From the NCBI GenBank assembly GCA_018240285.1, contig JAFEGA010000022.1:1-49544 (forward strand): a DNA stretch of 49,544 bases, in the 5' to 3' direction. The stretch is from Pseudomonadota bacterium. GTDB lineage: Bacteria; Pseudomonadota; Gammaproteobacteria; Burkholderiales; Nitrosomonadaceae. Of the stretch, positions 19,602-29,764 are shown piece by piece; within the stretch, counting starts at the first letter, position 1, and each line of letters opens with the position of its first letter. Position numbers and translations under genes: made by a program. The notes under the pieces are model-generated. The model saw nothing but the letters and a program-made list of their open reading frames with translations. It was not told where the DNA came from and ran no database searches.

Positions 19602-21905
19602 ATGAAATTCCGGCATCTTGTAGCACTGTTAAGCTTCTTTTACGCATTCTCGTGCTGGGCCGGCGATTCTTTCATTGTTAAGGATATCCGTGTTGAAGGC
19701 ATACAACGTACCGAAGCCGGTACGGTATTCAGTTATTTGCCGATCAAGGTCGGCGATGTTTTGGATGAAAACAAGGCAACCGAGGCGATCAAAGCACTGT
19801 ACGCTACCGGCTTTTTCAAGGATGTAAAACTAAAATCTGAAAACAACATTCTGATCGTAGAAGTCGTAGAGCGGCCTGCAATCGCGCAAATCAGTATCAA
19901 TGGCGCCAAAGAATTTGAAAAAGACAAGTTACTCGAAGGTCTAAAACAAGCCGGGATATCGGAATCGCGGATTTTCAGCCGCTCGCTGCTGGAAAGAGCG
20001 GAACTTGAATTAAAGCGCCAGTATATTGGCCGCGGCAAATATGCTGTCAAAATTACCACCACCACAACCCCCCTGGAACGTAATCGTGTGGCGATTAATT
20101 TCGATATCAAGGAAGGCCGTACAGCCAGAATCAAAAAAATAAGCTTTGTCGGTAATGAAAAATTTAGCGATAAAGAATTGCGCGGCATACTGGTACTCAG
20201 AAAGCCGGATTTACTCAGCTGGTTTACCAAAAATGATCAGTATTCAAAACAAAAACTGGCAGCCGATCTGGAAACGCTGCGCTCCTACTATCTGGATCGC
20301 GGTTATCTTGAATTCAATATCGAATCCACACAAGTATCGATCACACCGGATTTACGCGATATTTACATCACCATCAACTTGACCGAAGGTGCTCAATACA
20401 CCGTCTCTGATATTAAAGTGGCTGGCGATACGATCATACCGGAAGAAGAGATACGCAAACTGATTTTGCTCAAAAGTGGTGCGGTATTCGCCCGCCAAAA
20501 AATGACCGAATCGATTAAATCGATTACAGACCGGTTGGGTGACGACGGTTATGCCTTTGCCAATGTCAATGCATCGCCGGAAATCGACCAGGAGAACCGC
20601 AAAGCCGCATTTACTTTTTTTATTGACCCGGGGCGGCGGGTCTACATCCGGCGTATCAACATCACAGGAAACGATCGGACCCGCGACGAGGTGATCAGGC
20701 GTGAATTCCGGCAAATGGAAGGGGCTTGGTATTCGACTAAGAACATCAACCTCTCAAAAGTGCGCGTAGACCGTTTAGCTTTCTTTAATAGCGTCAATGT
20801 CGAAACTCCGGCCGTGCCCAATAAAACGGATCAGGTCGATATCAACGTCAAAGTAGAAGAAAGGCCGACCGGATCGATCATGTTTGGCGCCGGTTATTCG
20901 CAGCAGCAAGGCATCATTCTGAACGGCTCGGTTTCTCAGAACAATATTTTCGGTACCGGTAATTTTTTCAGCTTGGATGTAAATACCGGTCTCATCAATA
21001 AAACTTACGCCGCTTCATTCACTAATCCTTATTTCACCGTGGATGGCGTCAGTCTCGGCGTTGACGTCTACAAGCGCGATTTGGATACGCGGAAATTAGT
21101 ACAAGTTGGCGCATTCAAAACGGAAACATTAGGCGCAGGTTTGCGGCTTGGCATACCAATCGCGGAAGGTGACATCGTGTCATTTGGACTGGCCGCGGAG
21201 AATACCAAGATCGGAACTTTTGGCGACAGCCCGCTACGTTATATCGATTTTGTCAGAGAGTTCGGCACATCCACCAACAATTTCCCATTTACCATCAGCT
21301 GGGCCCGCGACCGCCGCGACAGCGCCATCTGGCCCACATCCGGAACCACACACCGGCTATTCGGCGAAGTCAGCATACCCGGCGGCGATTTGAATTATTA
21401 CAAAGTCAGTTATAGCCAAAAATGGTATTTCCCGATAACCGATTTCTTCACGCTGATGCTGAATGGCGAAGCCGGGTATGGCGACGGTTATACCGGACAT
21501 CCGTTGCCATTTTTCAAGAACTTTTTCGCCGGTGGTAACAACTCCGTCCGCGGGTATAACTTGAACTCCTTGGGTCCTCGCGACCAGTTCACCAATATTA
21601 CAGGCAGCAATTCAACCTTGTTTGCCATTGGTGCTAGCAAACGCGTTGTCGGTAATATCGAACTGATGTTTCCGGTGCCTTTCTTAAAAGACGATCGATC
21701 GCTGCGTTTGAGTACATTCCTTGACGGCGGTACCGTATTTAACAAATTCGGCGATCTTAATAACTTTATGCGTTATTCAGCCGGATTGGCACTCACCTGG
21801 GTTTCACCGATGGGACCGCTGAAGGTAAGCATCGCGCAACCCCTAAACGATCACCCCGGCGATAATCTGCAAAGATTCCAGTTTATGTTCGGGCAACAAT
21901 TCTGA
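19602..21905 (+). CDS. bamA: Outer-membrane protein assembly factor BamA
   Basis: A 767-aa BamA/Omp85. A signal peptide (LVALLSFFYAFSCWA) precedes five periplasmic POTRA domains (first IVKDIRVEGIQRTEAGTVFSYL, then further V..I.I.GN-type units) and a C-terminal 16-strand barrel. The lid-loop motif shows as GGNNSVRGYNLNSLGPRD. The chain ends in the aromatic FMFGQQF, a barrel-insertion signal. It inserts beta-barrel proteins into the outer membrane and overlaps skp by one base. Confidence 0.98.
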   Translation: MKFRHLVALLSFFYAFSCWAGDSFIVKDIRVEGIQRTEAGTVFSYLPIKVGDVLDENKATEAIKALYATGFFKDVKLKSENNILIVEVVERPAIAQISINGAKEFEKDKLLEGLKQAGISESRIFSRSLLERAELELKRQYIGRGKYAVKITTTTTPLERNRVAINFDIKEGRTARIKKISFVGNEKFSDKELRGILVLRKPDLLSWFTKNDQYSKQKLAADLETLRSYYLDRGYLEFNIESTQVSITPDLRDIYITINLTEGAQYTVSDIKVAGDTIIPEEEIRKLILLKSGAVFARQKMTESIKSITDRLGDDGYAFANVNASPEIDQENRKAAFTFFIDPGRRVYIRRINITGNDRTRDEVIRREFRQMEGAWYSTKNINLSKVRVDRLAFFNSVNVETPAVPNKTDQVDINVKVEERPTGSIMFGAGYSQQQGIILNGSVSQNNIFGTGNFFSLDVNTGLINKTYAASFTNPYFTVDGVSLGVDVYKRDLDTRKLVQVGAFKTETLGAGLRLGIPIAEGDIVSFGLAAENTKIGTFGDSPLRYIDFVREFGTSTNNFPFTISWARDRRDSAIWPTSGTTHRLFGEVSIPGGDLNYYKVSYSQKWYFPITDFFTLMLNGEAGYGDGYTGHPLPFFKNFFAGGNNSVRGYNLNSLGPRDQFTNITGSNSTLFAIGASKRVVGNIELMFPVPFLKDDRSLRLSTFLDGGTVFNKFGDLNNFMRYSAGLALTWVSPMGPLKVSIAQPLNDHPGDNLQRFQFMFGQQF

Positions 21906-22441
21906 TGAAGTTAGCGAAACAAATCCATCAACAGCGGCGAGGCCTGGCTATGTTCATAGCAGCCGCGGCTTTTACCTGTAGCTCGATGACTGTTGTCAGC
22001 GGCGGCATCAAAATCGGGGTAGTCAATACCGAAAAAATCCTACGTGAATCGTCACCGGCGCTTCAGGCGCAGAAAAAAATCGAGCAGGAATTCATGCCGC
22101 GCGATGAAGACATCAAGAAAATGGCTTTGGAAGCCAAGACATTGCAAGACAAGCTGGAGATCAACAGCATCAAAATGGAAGAAAGCGAGCGGCGCAATCT
22201 GGAAAGAAACCTGGCCAATCTGAGCCGGGAATATCAGCGCGCGCAGCGGCAAATGCGCGAAGATTTGAGTGTGCGTCAGAATGAAGAATATAGCGTCATA
22301 CTCGAGCGTACCAATCGGGCGATCAGCAAAATCGCCGAAGCGGAAAACTATGACCTGATACTGCAATTGCAAGACTCGGTCTACAGAAGCCAGCGCATCG
22401 ACATCACCGACAAAGTGATCAAAGTGCTCGAGAGCGAATAA
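21905..22441 (+). CDS. skp: OmpH/Skp family periplasmic chaperone
   Basis: A 178-aa exported protein. After an N-terminal signal (LAMFIAAAAFTCSSMTVVSGG), the mature part begins IKIGVVNTEKILRESSPALQAQKKIEQEF, followed by a long charged coiled coil that forms the Skp 'tentacles'. It ends DLILQLQDSVYRSQRIDITDKVIKVLES. Skp holds unfolded outer-membrane proteins for BamA. ATG 21905 overlaps the bamA stop. In most related genomes lpxD follows; here fabZ does. Confidence 0.95.
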   Translation: MKLAKQIHQQRRGLAMFIAAAAFTCSSMTVVSGGIKIGVVNTEKILRESSPALQAQKKIEQEFMPRDEDIKKMALEAKTLQDKLEINSIKMEESERRNLERNLANLSREYQRAQRQMREDLSVRQNEEYSVILERTNRAISKIAEAENYDLILQLQDSVYRSQRIDITDKVIKVLESE

Positions 22442-22496
22442 CAAAAGCGCAGCCGGTATATTCCGATCCGGGCTGCAAGGCTAAAAAGGAAAATAA

Positions 22497-22940
22497 ATGA
22501 GCATCATGAACATTCACGAAATTTTGAAATACTTGCCACACCGTTACCCGATTTTGCTGGTCGACAAGGTTATTTCGCTCGAAGCGGGCAAGGACATCGT
22601 TGCGGTAAAAAACGTTTCGATCAACGAACCGTTCTTTTCCGGACACTTTCCCCATTACCCCGTTATGCCGGGCGTTCTGATCGTCGAAGCGCTGGCGCAG
22701 GCGGCCGCATTGCTGACGCTCAAAACCGAGAACGCCGTCAATAAAACCGATTCGGTTTATTATTTCGTCGGCATCGACGGTGTGCGCTTCAAAAAGCCCG
22801 TTTTACCGGGTGATCAGTTGATTCTGAAAGTGACCATCGAACGTCAGATCAAAGGACTCTGGAAGTATTCCGCCCGCGCCGAGGTGGATGACCAATTGGT
22901 CACCGAAGCGCAACTGATGTGTACCGCAAGAGCGGTATAA
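22497..22940 (+). CDS. fabZ: 3-hydroxyacyl-ACP dehydratase FabZ
   Basis: A 147-aa hot-dog-fold dehydratase of fatty-acid elongation. Seen: [17 protein letters not shown], and the active-site segment [24 protein letters not shown] with His50 and Glu64. ATG 22497 has AAGGA six bases upstream. The usual neighbours lpxD (before) and lpxA-lpxB (after) are missing: 55 bases separate it from skp and 15 from rnhB. A hairpin around GCAGCC/GGGCTGC lies in the skp-fabZ gap. Confidence 0.98.
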   Translation: MSIMNIHEILKYLPHRYPILLVDKVISLEAGKDIVAVKNVSINEPFFSGHFPHYPVMPGVLIVEALAQAAALLTLKTENAVNKTDSVYYFVGIDGVRFKKPVLPGDQLILKVTIERQIKGLWKYSARAEVDDQLVTEAQLMCTARAV

Positions 22941-22955
22941 CCCATCCCGTTTCAA

Positions 22956-23549
22956 TTGCTGCCGGCCGCGGATAGCAAAACACTCGCCGGCGGCGTCGAC
23001 GAAGCAGGCCGCGGGCCGCTCGCCGGTCCGGTATACGCAGCCTGCGTGGTTCTTAATCCGGCCCATACTATTGCTGGTTTAGCCGACTCCAAGCAACTAA
23101 GCGAAAAACAACGCGACGTCCTTGCAATTGAAATCAAACATCACGCCCTAGCCTGGGCAATCGCATTCGCCACGGTTGAGGAAATCGACCGGATCAATAT
23201 CCTGCAAGCAAGCCTGCTCGCCATGCAGCGCGCCGTGCAAAGCCTGCCGTTTACACCTGAGCAAGTGCTGATCGACGGCAAGCACAGCCCGCGCCTCGAC
23301 TGTGAAGTGCAAACCATCGTCAACGGCGACCGTTTAATCCCTGCAATCTCGGCCGCATCGATCTTGGCCAAAACCGCGCGCGATGCCGAAATGCTGCGAT
23401 TGCACCAAATTTATCCGCACTACGGTTTCGACCGGCATAAAGGCTACCCGACCAAAGCGCATTTCCAAGCCTTGCAACAACACGGCGCGTGCGAAATTCA
23501 CCGGCAAAGTTTTGCGCCGGTCAAAGCGGTGATTCACCAGATGCTGTGA
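22956..23549 (+). CDS. rnhB: Ribonuclease HII
   Basis: A 197-aa RNase HII, which removes ribonucleotides from DNA and degrades RNA in hybrids. Seen: [20 protein letters not shown] with catalytic Asp15 and Glu16, LIDGKHSP, and [14 protein letters not shown] with a further Asp; [21 protein letters not shown] C-terminal motif. The start is TTG 22956, in the same frame as fabZ and separated from its TAA by five codons; there is no ATG alternative near. Confidence 0.97.
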   Translation: MLPAADSKTLAGGVDEAGRGPLAGPVYAACVVLNPAHTIAGLADSKQLSEKQRDVLAIEIKHHALAWAIAFATVEEIDRINILQASLLAMQRAVQSLPFTPEQVLIDGKHSPRLDCEVQTIVNGDRLIPAISAASILAKTARDAEMLRLHQIYPHYGFDRHKGYPTKAHFQALQQHGACEIHRQSFAPVKAVIHQML

Positions 23550-23616
23550 CAGCTCGATGAAGCATAAAGCTTGTTTATTTGTGACTGCGGCAGTTTTATG
23601 ATTATCATCGCTTACT

Positions 23617-26403
23617 ATGCAGATACGCATTTTCCTATCCATCGTCAGCGCGGAGTTCCGCAGTTATCGCGATACTTTGCGGCATGATCTTGAGCGTCCC
23701 AACGTCACGGTCAAAGTGCAGGAGGATTTCATCGCCACCGGCACGGAGACGCTGGACAAGCTGGACGATTACATCCGCCAATGCGATGCGGTGATTCATT
23801 TGGCCGGTGACATGACCGGTGCTTTGGCGCAGGCGCCTTCCTTGGCGCTGATCCAAGCGCGCTACCCGGATCTGGCCGAGCGCCTGCCGCCGCTCCGTCC
23901 TTGTTTGGAACCCGGCGCAGCGCCACTTTCCTACACGCAATGGGAAGCGTGGCTGGCGTTGTATCACCGCAAACCGTTGATCATCGCCGCCCCGGAACCC
24001 GATGCGCCGCGCGATGCCAATTACAAATTGATTGAAGAACAACGCGAGCACCAGCGGCAGCACCTCGACCGCCTCGCCGCATACGAGCGCTACCCGGAGA
24101 TCCGCTTCACCAGCGCCGACCGGCTGGCGGTTGAAATCCTGCGCTCAAAACTGCACGATATTCTCGCCTGCGCCGGTACAGCCAATAAACCCGTCAATCT
24201 CCCGCTGGCCAGCATCGGCGGATTGTTCAAAGGCCGCGATGCTTTGCTGGACGACCTGGGCCGCAACTTTGGCGCGATTCCCGCAACGACCGACATACCA
24301 GCCGCCGCTTGCGTGCTGAGCGGTCTTGGCGGCGCAGGTAAAACACGGCTGGCTTTGGAATATGCCTGGCGGCATGGCAACGATTACACGGCACGGCTTT
24401 TCGCCACCGCCGATAGTGCGGAAGCGCTGCAACGCAACCTGGCGGCGTTGTGCCGTCCCCTCACTTTAGTGGAACAACAGGAAACCGATGAAAGCAAGCA
24501 ATGCGACGCCGTACTCGCCTGGCTACGGCAACATCCCGGCTGGTTGCTGATCCTCGATAACGTCGATACCGAAGCAGCCGCGGCGGCTGTCGAGGAACTG
24601 GCGCCGCGATTATTGGGCGGACATATCCTGGTAACCAGCCGTCTGGCAAACTGGAGCCATCACTTGCAACCGTTGCCGGTCGATACCCTGCCGCCCGATG
24701 CCGCGACGGAGTTTCTGCTGGAACGCACCAGCACCAAACGCCGCCCGCTGGCAAACGACAACACTCAGGCGGCATTGCTGGCGGAAACGCTCGGCTACCT
24801 GGCGCTGGCCCTGGAACAGGCGGGCGCTTATATCTGCCAGCACCGCCTGACCTTTGAGAATTACCTTCAACAATGGCGCAGCCAGCGCGATAAGATACTG
24901 GCTTGGTACGATGAGCGGCTGATGCAGTACCCGAAGAGTGTCGCCGTCACCTGGCAGACTTCGTTCGATCAGCTCGGCGCATTCGCCCGGCAATTGCTGC
25001 AACGCCTAGCTTGGTTGAGTCCTTCACCGATCCCCGAAGCGTTGCTCGATGTGCCGGTCACGGATAGTAAAAACGAAGCCGATCCGTTCGCGGCTTTAGC
25101 GGAACTAGAATCCTATTCGCTGGTGACCCGCGCACGCGACAACCCGAGCTTTACCGTGCACCGCCTGGTGCAGGAAATCACGCGCCGCCAGCAAGACGAT
25201 CCGGGAAATACCCGTCTGCACGAAGCGCTGCGATGGCTGAACACCGCCTTCTCCGGTGATCCGCAAGACGTGCGCAATTGGCCGGTGTTGAATCCCTTGG
25301 CGCCGCATGCGCAAGCCGTCGCCGGATACGCGGATGCAGCAGGGATCGCCGCGCCCACTGCCCGATTGTTCAATCAGCTGGGTGCCATGTACCTGACTAA
25401 GTCCCTGTATGCCAAAGCAGAGCCGCTGATGCGCCATGCACTCGCCATTGATGAAGCAAACCTCGGGCTAAATCACCCCAAAGTCGCCCTTCTCCTCAAC
25501 AATCTGGCACTACTGCTTCAAGAAACTAATCGCCTGACCGAGGCCGAGCCGCTGATACGCCGTGCGCTCGCCATCGATGAGTTGAGCTTCGGACCGGATC
25601 ACCCCAACGTTGCCCGCGACCTCAATAACTTGGCACAACTGCTAAAGGCTACCAATCGTCTGATCGAGGCCGAACCGCTGATGCGCCGCGCACTCGCCAT
25701 CGACGAGTTGAGCTTCGGGCCGGATCATCCAGATGTTGCTATCGACCTCAACAATCTAGCGCAACTACTTCTAGATACCAACCGCCTGACCGAAGCAGAA
25801 CCGCTGATACGCCGCGCACTAGCCATCGACGAAGCGAGTTTCGGGTCGGATCATCCCAGCTTTGCTCGCGATCTCAACAATCTGTCACGACTACTTCAAA
25901 CAACCAACCGCCTGACCGAGGCTGAACCATTGATGCGCCGCGCACTCGCCATTGCTGAGGAAAGCCTCGGGGCCGATCACCCCAACGTTGCCAGTTCCCT
26001 CAGCAATCTGGCACTACTACTTCAGGATACCAACCGCCTGACCGAAGCCGAGCCGCTGATGCGCCGCGCACTCGCTATCGACGTGTCGAGCTTCGGGCCG
26101 GATCACCCCAACGTTGCCATCCGCCTCAACAATCTTGCGCGACTGCTTCAAGATACCAACCGCCTGACCGAGGCCGAACCGTTGATGCGCCGTGCACTGG
26201 CTATATTCATCGCCAGTCTGGGCGCGGAGCACCCTTACTCGCGTACTGTTAAGAACAACTATGCCGCGCTTCTCGTGGAATTGGGAAAAACGGAAAATGA
26301 AATCACGGCTCAGCTCAGCTCAATGACCTTACCGGCCAGCGTTAACACCGCGACTGACAGTCACCAACACCGAAAATCTCATTCATTCCACTTTAGCGTA
26401 TAA
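23617..26403 (+). CDS. NLR-like STAND protein: DUF4062 + NB-ARC + TPR
   Basis: A 928-aa three-part protein. Residues 2-85 form a DUF4062-type N-terminus (IRIFLSIVSAEFRSYRDTLR ... DDYIRQCDAVIHLAGD), a TIR-like fold often used as an effector or adaptor. Residues 200-500 are an NB-ARC/STAND ATPase: Walker A GLGGAGKT at 236-243, Walker B LLILDNVD near 310, GHILVTSR, and a GYLALALEQAGAYI-type winged region. Residues 598-891 are seven 42-residue tetratricopeptide repeats. It is not part of the flanking operons. STAND proteins with repeat sensors serve as anti-phage or stress sensors; a defence role is inference. ATG 23617 has no obvious ribosome site. Its C-terminal tail of about 37 residues is unrelated to the repeats. 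Confidence 0.85.
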   Translation: MQIRIFLSIVSAEFRSYRDTLRHDLERPNVTVKVQEDFIATGTETLDKLDDYIRQCDAVIHLAGDMTGALAQAPSLALIQARYPDLAERLPPLRPCLEPGAAPLSYTQWEAWLALYHRKPLIIAAPEPDAPRDANYKLIEEQREHQRQHLDRLAAYERYPEIRFTSADRLAVEILRSKLHDILACAGTANKPVNLPLASIGGLFKGRDALLDDLGRNFGAIPATTDIPAAACVLSGLGGAGKTRLALEYAWRHGNDYTARLFATADSAEALQRNLAALCRPLTLVEQQETDESKQCDAVLAWLRQHPGWLLILDNVDTEAAAAAVEELAPRLLGGHILVTSRLANWSHHLQPLPVDTLPPDAATEFLLERTSTKRRPLANDNTQAALLAETLGYLALALEQAGAYICQHRLTFENYLQQWRSQRDKILAWYDERLMQYPKSVAVTWQTSFDQLGAFARQLLQRLAWLSPSPIPEALLDVPVTDSKNEADPFAALAELESYSLVTRARDNPSFTVHRLVQEITRRQQDDPGNTRLHEALRWLNTAFSGDPQDVRNWPVLNPLAPHAQAVAGYADAAGIAAPTARLFNQLGAMYLTKSLYAKAEPLMRHALAIDEANLGLNHPKVALLLNNLALLLQETNRLTEAEPLIRRALAIDELSFGPDHPNVARDLNNLAQLLKATNRLIEAEPLMRRALAIDELSFGPDHPDVAIDLNNLAQLLLDTNRLTEAEPLIRRALAIDEASFGSDHPSFARDLNNLSRLLQTTNRLTEAEPLMRRALAIAEESLGADHPNVASSLSNLALLLQDTNRLTEAEPLMRRALAIDVSSFGPDHPNVAIRLNNLARLLQDTNRLTEAEPLMRRALAIFIASLGAEHPYSRTVKNNYAALLVELGKTENEITAQLSSMTLPASVNTATDSHQHRKSHSFHFSV
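25408..26289 (+). repeat. Seven tandem 126-bp TPR-coding repeats
   Basis: Seven consecutive 126-bp units, each coding 42 residues with the frame LTEAEPLMRRALAID, then a ..FGPDHPNVA segment and .LNNLA.LL..TNR. The middle five are nearly identical in both protein and DNA. This points to recent duplication or gene conversion and to possible copy-number variation between strains. Confidence 0.95.
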
Positions 26404-26498
26404 TAGCGGCTAATCACTGTGGTTATCATGACAAGCGATGGTACTGATAACTATCGAAATTACCGGCGGCCTCTCACTCAACAAAGGATCAATCGAAT

Positions 26499-26981
26499 AT
26501 GCGCGTTTTAAAAAATACTGTGGTTTCACTGAACTATGAATTGACGGATACTTCGGGCAAAGTTCTGGAGAAAACGGATTCACCGATCAGCTATTTGCAC
26601 GGCGGGTACGGCGGCATTTTCCCGCTGGTGGAAGAAGCGTTGCACGAAAAGGAGATCGGTCATTCCTGCTCGGTTGCAATGGAGCCGGAAGATACCTTCG
26701 GCGAGTACGACGCCGAACTGATTCGCGTCGAGCCGCGCAGCTCATTTCCCGACAACGTGGTCGTCGGTATGCATTTTGAAGGTGGTGCGGAAGATTCTGA
26801 TGATTTTATTATCTATAAAGTGACCGATGTTACCGACGACTCGGTCATCGTCGACGGTAATCACCCATTTGCCGGTATGAAACTGAATTTTGCTTGCACC
26901 ATCACCGATGTGCGCCCCGCCACAGAGGATGAAATCGCGCACGAGCATGTGCATGGCGCGCACGGTCACCACGACCATTAA
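26499..26981 (+). CDS. slyD: FKBP-type peptidyl-prolyl isomerase SlyD
   Basis: A 160-aa FKBP-type isomerase and chaperone. Seen: VVSLNYELTDTSGKVLEKTD, ISYLHGGYGGIFPLVEEAL, the inserted chaperone flap (residues about 70-125), VDGNHPFAGMKLNF, and a short metal-binding tail HEHVHGAHGHHDH. In E. coli SlyD the tail is longer and delivers nickel to hydrogenase or urease assembly. It is a single-gene unit with its own upstream region after the STAND gene. Confidence 0.95.
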   Translation: MRVLKNTVVSLNYELTDTSGKVLEKTDSPISYLHGGYGGIFPLVEEALHEKEIGHSCSVAMEPEDTFGEYDAELIRVEPRSSFPDNVVVGMHFEGGAEDSDDFIIYKVTDVTDDSVIVDGNHPFAGMKLNFACTITDVRPATEDEIAHEHVHGAHGHHDH

Positions 26982-27031
26982 CCGCCTTTTTCCGGCAGCG
27001 GTTTCGGGTATTAACCGTTGCCCGGTATTTC

Positions 27032-27180
27032 TAAGGAAGCTCTGAAGAAGGTAGCAACAAGCAAAGGTCAGTCAAGGCGGAATCAGGCGAAAAAGTGCAG
27101 TTTACGAGGTGTAAATGAGCATTTTGAACCTGATTTCAACACAGAATGGCCGAGCGTAGTAGTTTTTCAGAGCTTTCTTA
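27032..27180. mobile_element. MITE-like element at the mutS 3' end
   Basis: About 149 bp flanked by 15-bp terminal inverted repeats: TAAGGAAGCTCTGAA at 27032-27046 and TTCAGAGCTTTCTTA at 27166-27180 (14 of 15 match). No credible gene lies inside. The right repeat encodes the last codons and the TGA of mutS. No clear target-site duplication was seen. Confidence 0.55.
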
Positions 27181-29764
27181 ACGCCTTTTTCAATTCGTAC
27201 AGTTGTTCCAACGCCTGCCGGGGGCTTAGTTCGTCCGGCGAGAGGCTTTTCAGCATAGCAATGACCGCATGGTCTTCTTGCGGAGGATCGGGATCGATCG
27301 GCGGTTCAGATGCTGAAAAGGAAAACAGATCCAGTTGCGGTTCTTTTTTTATGCTTTCCTGTTCCAGTTTGATCAGATGTTTTCTTGCCAGCTTGATGAC
27401 CGCTTCCGGGACACCCGCCAGCGCCGCGACTTGCAATCCGTAACTTTGACTGGCCGGGCCTTCGTTCACCTTGTGCAGAAAAACGATGCGGTGCTTGTAT
27501 TCCACGGCATCCAGATGCACGTTTTGCAACTGGCTGAATTCTTCCGCCAGTTTGGTCAGTTCAAAATAATGCGTGGCAAACAGCGTAAAACTGCGGCTCT
27601 TGGTCAATAAATGACGCGCGATGGCGAACGCCAAAGCCAAGCCGTCGAATGTCGACGTGCCGCGCCCGACTTCATCCATCAGCACCAAACTTTGCGCCGT
27701 GGCGTTGTGCAGGATGTTGGCAGTTTCCGTCATTTCCACCATGAACGTCGAACGCCCGCTGGCCAGATCGTCGGCGGCGCCGATGCGGGTAAAAATCTGA
27801 TCCAGCATGCCGATGCGCACCGCTTTCGCCGGTACATAACTGCCGCAATGCGCAAGCAAGGCGATCAATGCGATTTGCCGCATGTAAGTGGATTTTCCGC
27901 CCATGTTGGGTCCGGTGATCAGCAGCATGCGCGGTTTTCCGGTATGTTCGGCGCCCAACTGCACATCGTTGGCGACAAAGTTTTCCACTTGCTGCTCCAC
28001 CACCGGATGGCGGCCGGTTTCGATCACCAATTCATCGTCATCGGACAGTTCCGGCGCTGTATAGCCGAGCGCTTGCGCACGTTCGGCAAAAGCGCACAAC
28101 ACATCGAGTTCCGCGATCCCGGCAGCGATTTTTTGCAGCGTTTGCACATGCTTTACCAGCACATCCAATAATCCTTCGTATAAATATTTTTCCCGCGCCA
28201 GCGCCCGGTCTTGTGCCGATAAGGCTTTGTCCTCGAACGCTTTCAGTTCCGGCGTGATGTAACGCTCGGCGCTTTTCAGGGTTTGCCGGCGGCGGTAATC
28301 GGCAGGGATTTTTTCGCTGTGCGCATGCGTAACTTCGATGTAGAAACCGTGCACGCGGTTGTATTCCACTTTCAGATTGGGAATGCCGGTGCGTTCCTTT
28401 TCACGTAGTTCCAGTTGCAGCAGAAATTCGCCGCAATTATTCTGCAATGCGCGCAATTCATCGAGTTCGGCATCGTAACCGTCGGCAATGACGTTACCTT
28501 CGCGCAGCACCACGCCCGGTTCCGGCAGCAGCGCATTGCTCAGCAATTCGACGACAGCCGTGTCGATCTGCAATGCGTGTATCAATTGACCGATACGCTC
28601 GCTGGCGCAAGCGGTGACGGTCTGAATCACATCCGGTAATAACCGCAAACTATCGCGCAAACCCGACAAATCCCTCGGCCGCGCTGATCTGAGCGCGATA
28701 CGCGCGGTAATGCGTTCGATATCGGCGCATTGCCGCAGCAGCGTTCTCACCGTTGCAAAATAGTTCTGGCCATTTTCACCGGTCAAAGCCGCAACGCTGT
28801 CGAGCCGTTGTTGTATCGCCACACGATCGCGCAACGGATGATGCAGCCAGAATTGCAGCAAGCGGCTGCCCATATTGGTTGCGCACGTATCGAGCAGTGC
28901 CAGTAACGTGGGTGAGCGCTCGCCACGAATCGTTGCGGAAATTTCCAAATTGCGGCGCGTGGCGGCGTCCATGCGCACATAAACGCTCTGCCGCTCGGCT
29001 TGCAATGACGTGATATGCGGAGCGGCGGATCCTTGCGTCAGGCGCGTGTATTCCAGTAAAGCCCCGGCGGCGCACAATGCAGTGGTTAAATCCTCGCAAC
29101 CGAAACCGCTGAGATCATGCGTTTCAAATTGCCGTATCAAACTATTGCGCGCGCTATCGTGCTCAAATTGCCACACCGGCAGGCGTTTCAACGCCCAATT
29201 TTTTCCTTGCACTTCAGGCAAAACCAGCGGCTCGGGCAGAAGAATTTCCGCCGGTTGCAAGCGTTCCAGCTCGCTGAGCAGATTTTGCGGGCCAGTTTCC
29301 AGCACGCGCAATTGCCCCGCCGCCAGGTTCAGCCAAGCCAACCCCAATGCCGATTCCTGCATCATCAGCGCCAATAAAATGCAATCGCGCTTATCATCAA
29401 GCAACGCCGCATCGGTCAGCGTCCCCGGCGTGATGATGCGCGTCACTTCGCGCGCCACCGGCCCTTTGCTGAGCGCCGGATCGCCTACTTGCTCGCAAAT
29501 CGCCACCGATTCACCCGCCTTGACCAATTTGGCCAAATATTGCTCGGCCGCATGGTAGGGCACGCCCGCCATCTTGATCGGTTCTCCGGCGGAAGCGCCT
29601 CGTTGCGTCAGCGTGATTCCCAGCAGTTTTGCCGCTTTCTCCGCATCGCCGAAAAACAACTCATAAAAATCCCCCATGCGATAAAACATCAGCATGTCCG
29701 GATACTGCGCCTTGATGCGCAAATATTGCTGCATCATAGGTGTGTGTTTACTAACTATATCCAT
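27167..29764 (-). CDS. mutS: DNA mismatch repair protein MutS
   Basis: An 865-aa MutS. The mismatch-reading F-x-E motif is in [14 protein letters not shown]. The ATPase domain has [18 protein letters not shown] (Lys near 624), [17 protein letters not shown], and [13 protein letters not shown]. The C-terminus has the usual dimer/tetramer region and ends [11 protein letters not shown]; the last five codons and the stop lie in the inverted repeat of the adjacent small element. Length and domains are complete. It is transcribed leftwards on its own; the integrase island begins just behind its start. Confidence 0.98.
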   Translation of the reverse strand: MDIVSKHTPMMQQYLRIKAQYPDMLMFYRMGDFYELFFGDAEKAAKLLGITLTQRGASAGEPIKMAGVPYHAAEQYLAKLVKAGESVAICEQVGDPALSKGPVAREVTRIITPGTLTDAALLDDKRDCILLALMMQESALGLAWLNLAAGQLRVLETGPQNLLSELERLQPAEILLPEPLVLPEVQGKNWALKRLPVWQFEHDSARNSLIRQFETHDLSGFGCEDLTTALCAAGALLEYTRLTQGSAAPHITSLQAERQSVYVRMDAATRRNLEISATIRGERSPTLLALLDTCATNMGSRLLQFWLHHPLRDRVAIQQRLDSVAALTGENGQNYFATVRTLLRQCADIERITARIALRSARPRDLSGLRDSLRLLPDVIQTVTACASERIGQLIHALQIDTAVVELLSNALLPEPGVVLREGNVIADGYDAELDELRALQNNCGEFLLQLELREKERTGIPNLKVEYNRVHGFYIEVTHAHSEKIPADYRRRQTLKSAERYITPELKAFEDKALSAQDRALAREKYLYEGLLDVLVKHVQTLQKIAAGIAELDVLCAFAERAQALGYTAPELSDDDELVIETGRHPVVEQQVENFVANDVQLGAEHTGKPRMLLITGPNMGGKSTYMRQIALIALLAHCGSYVPAKAVRIGMLDQIFTRIGAADDLASGRSTFMVEMTETANILHNATAQSLVLMDEVGRGTSTFDGLALAFAIARHLLTKSRSFTLFATHYFELTKLAEEFSQLQNVHLDAVEYKHRIVFLHKVNEGPASQSYGLQVAALAGVPEAVIKLARKHLIKLEQESIKKEPQLDLFSFSASEPPIDPDPPQEDHAVIAMLKSLSPDELSPRQALEQLYELKKALRKL

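Noticed and set aside
25408..26289. Possible CRISPR array
   Set aside because: The 126-bp period lies in frame and encodes TPR units; there are no short repeats with unique spacers.
26982..27031. AACCGC / GCGGTT after slyD as a terminator
   Set aside because: The stem is only six pairs with a long loop and no T tract follows it.
27167..29764. Rightward open frames opposite mutS
   Set aside because: Antisense shadows of an intact mutS; no ribosome sites and no protein-like composition.
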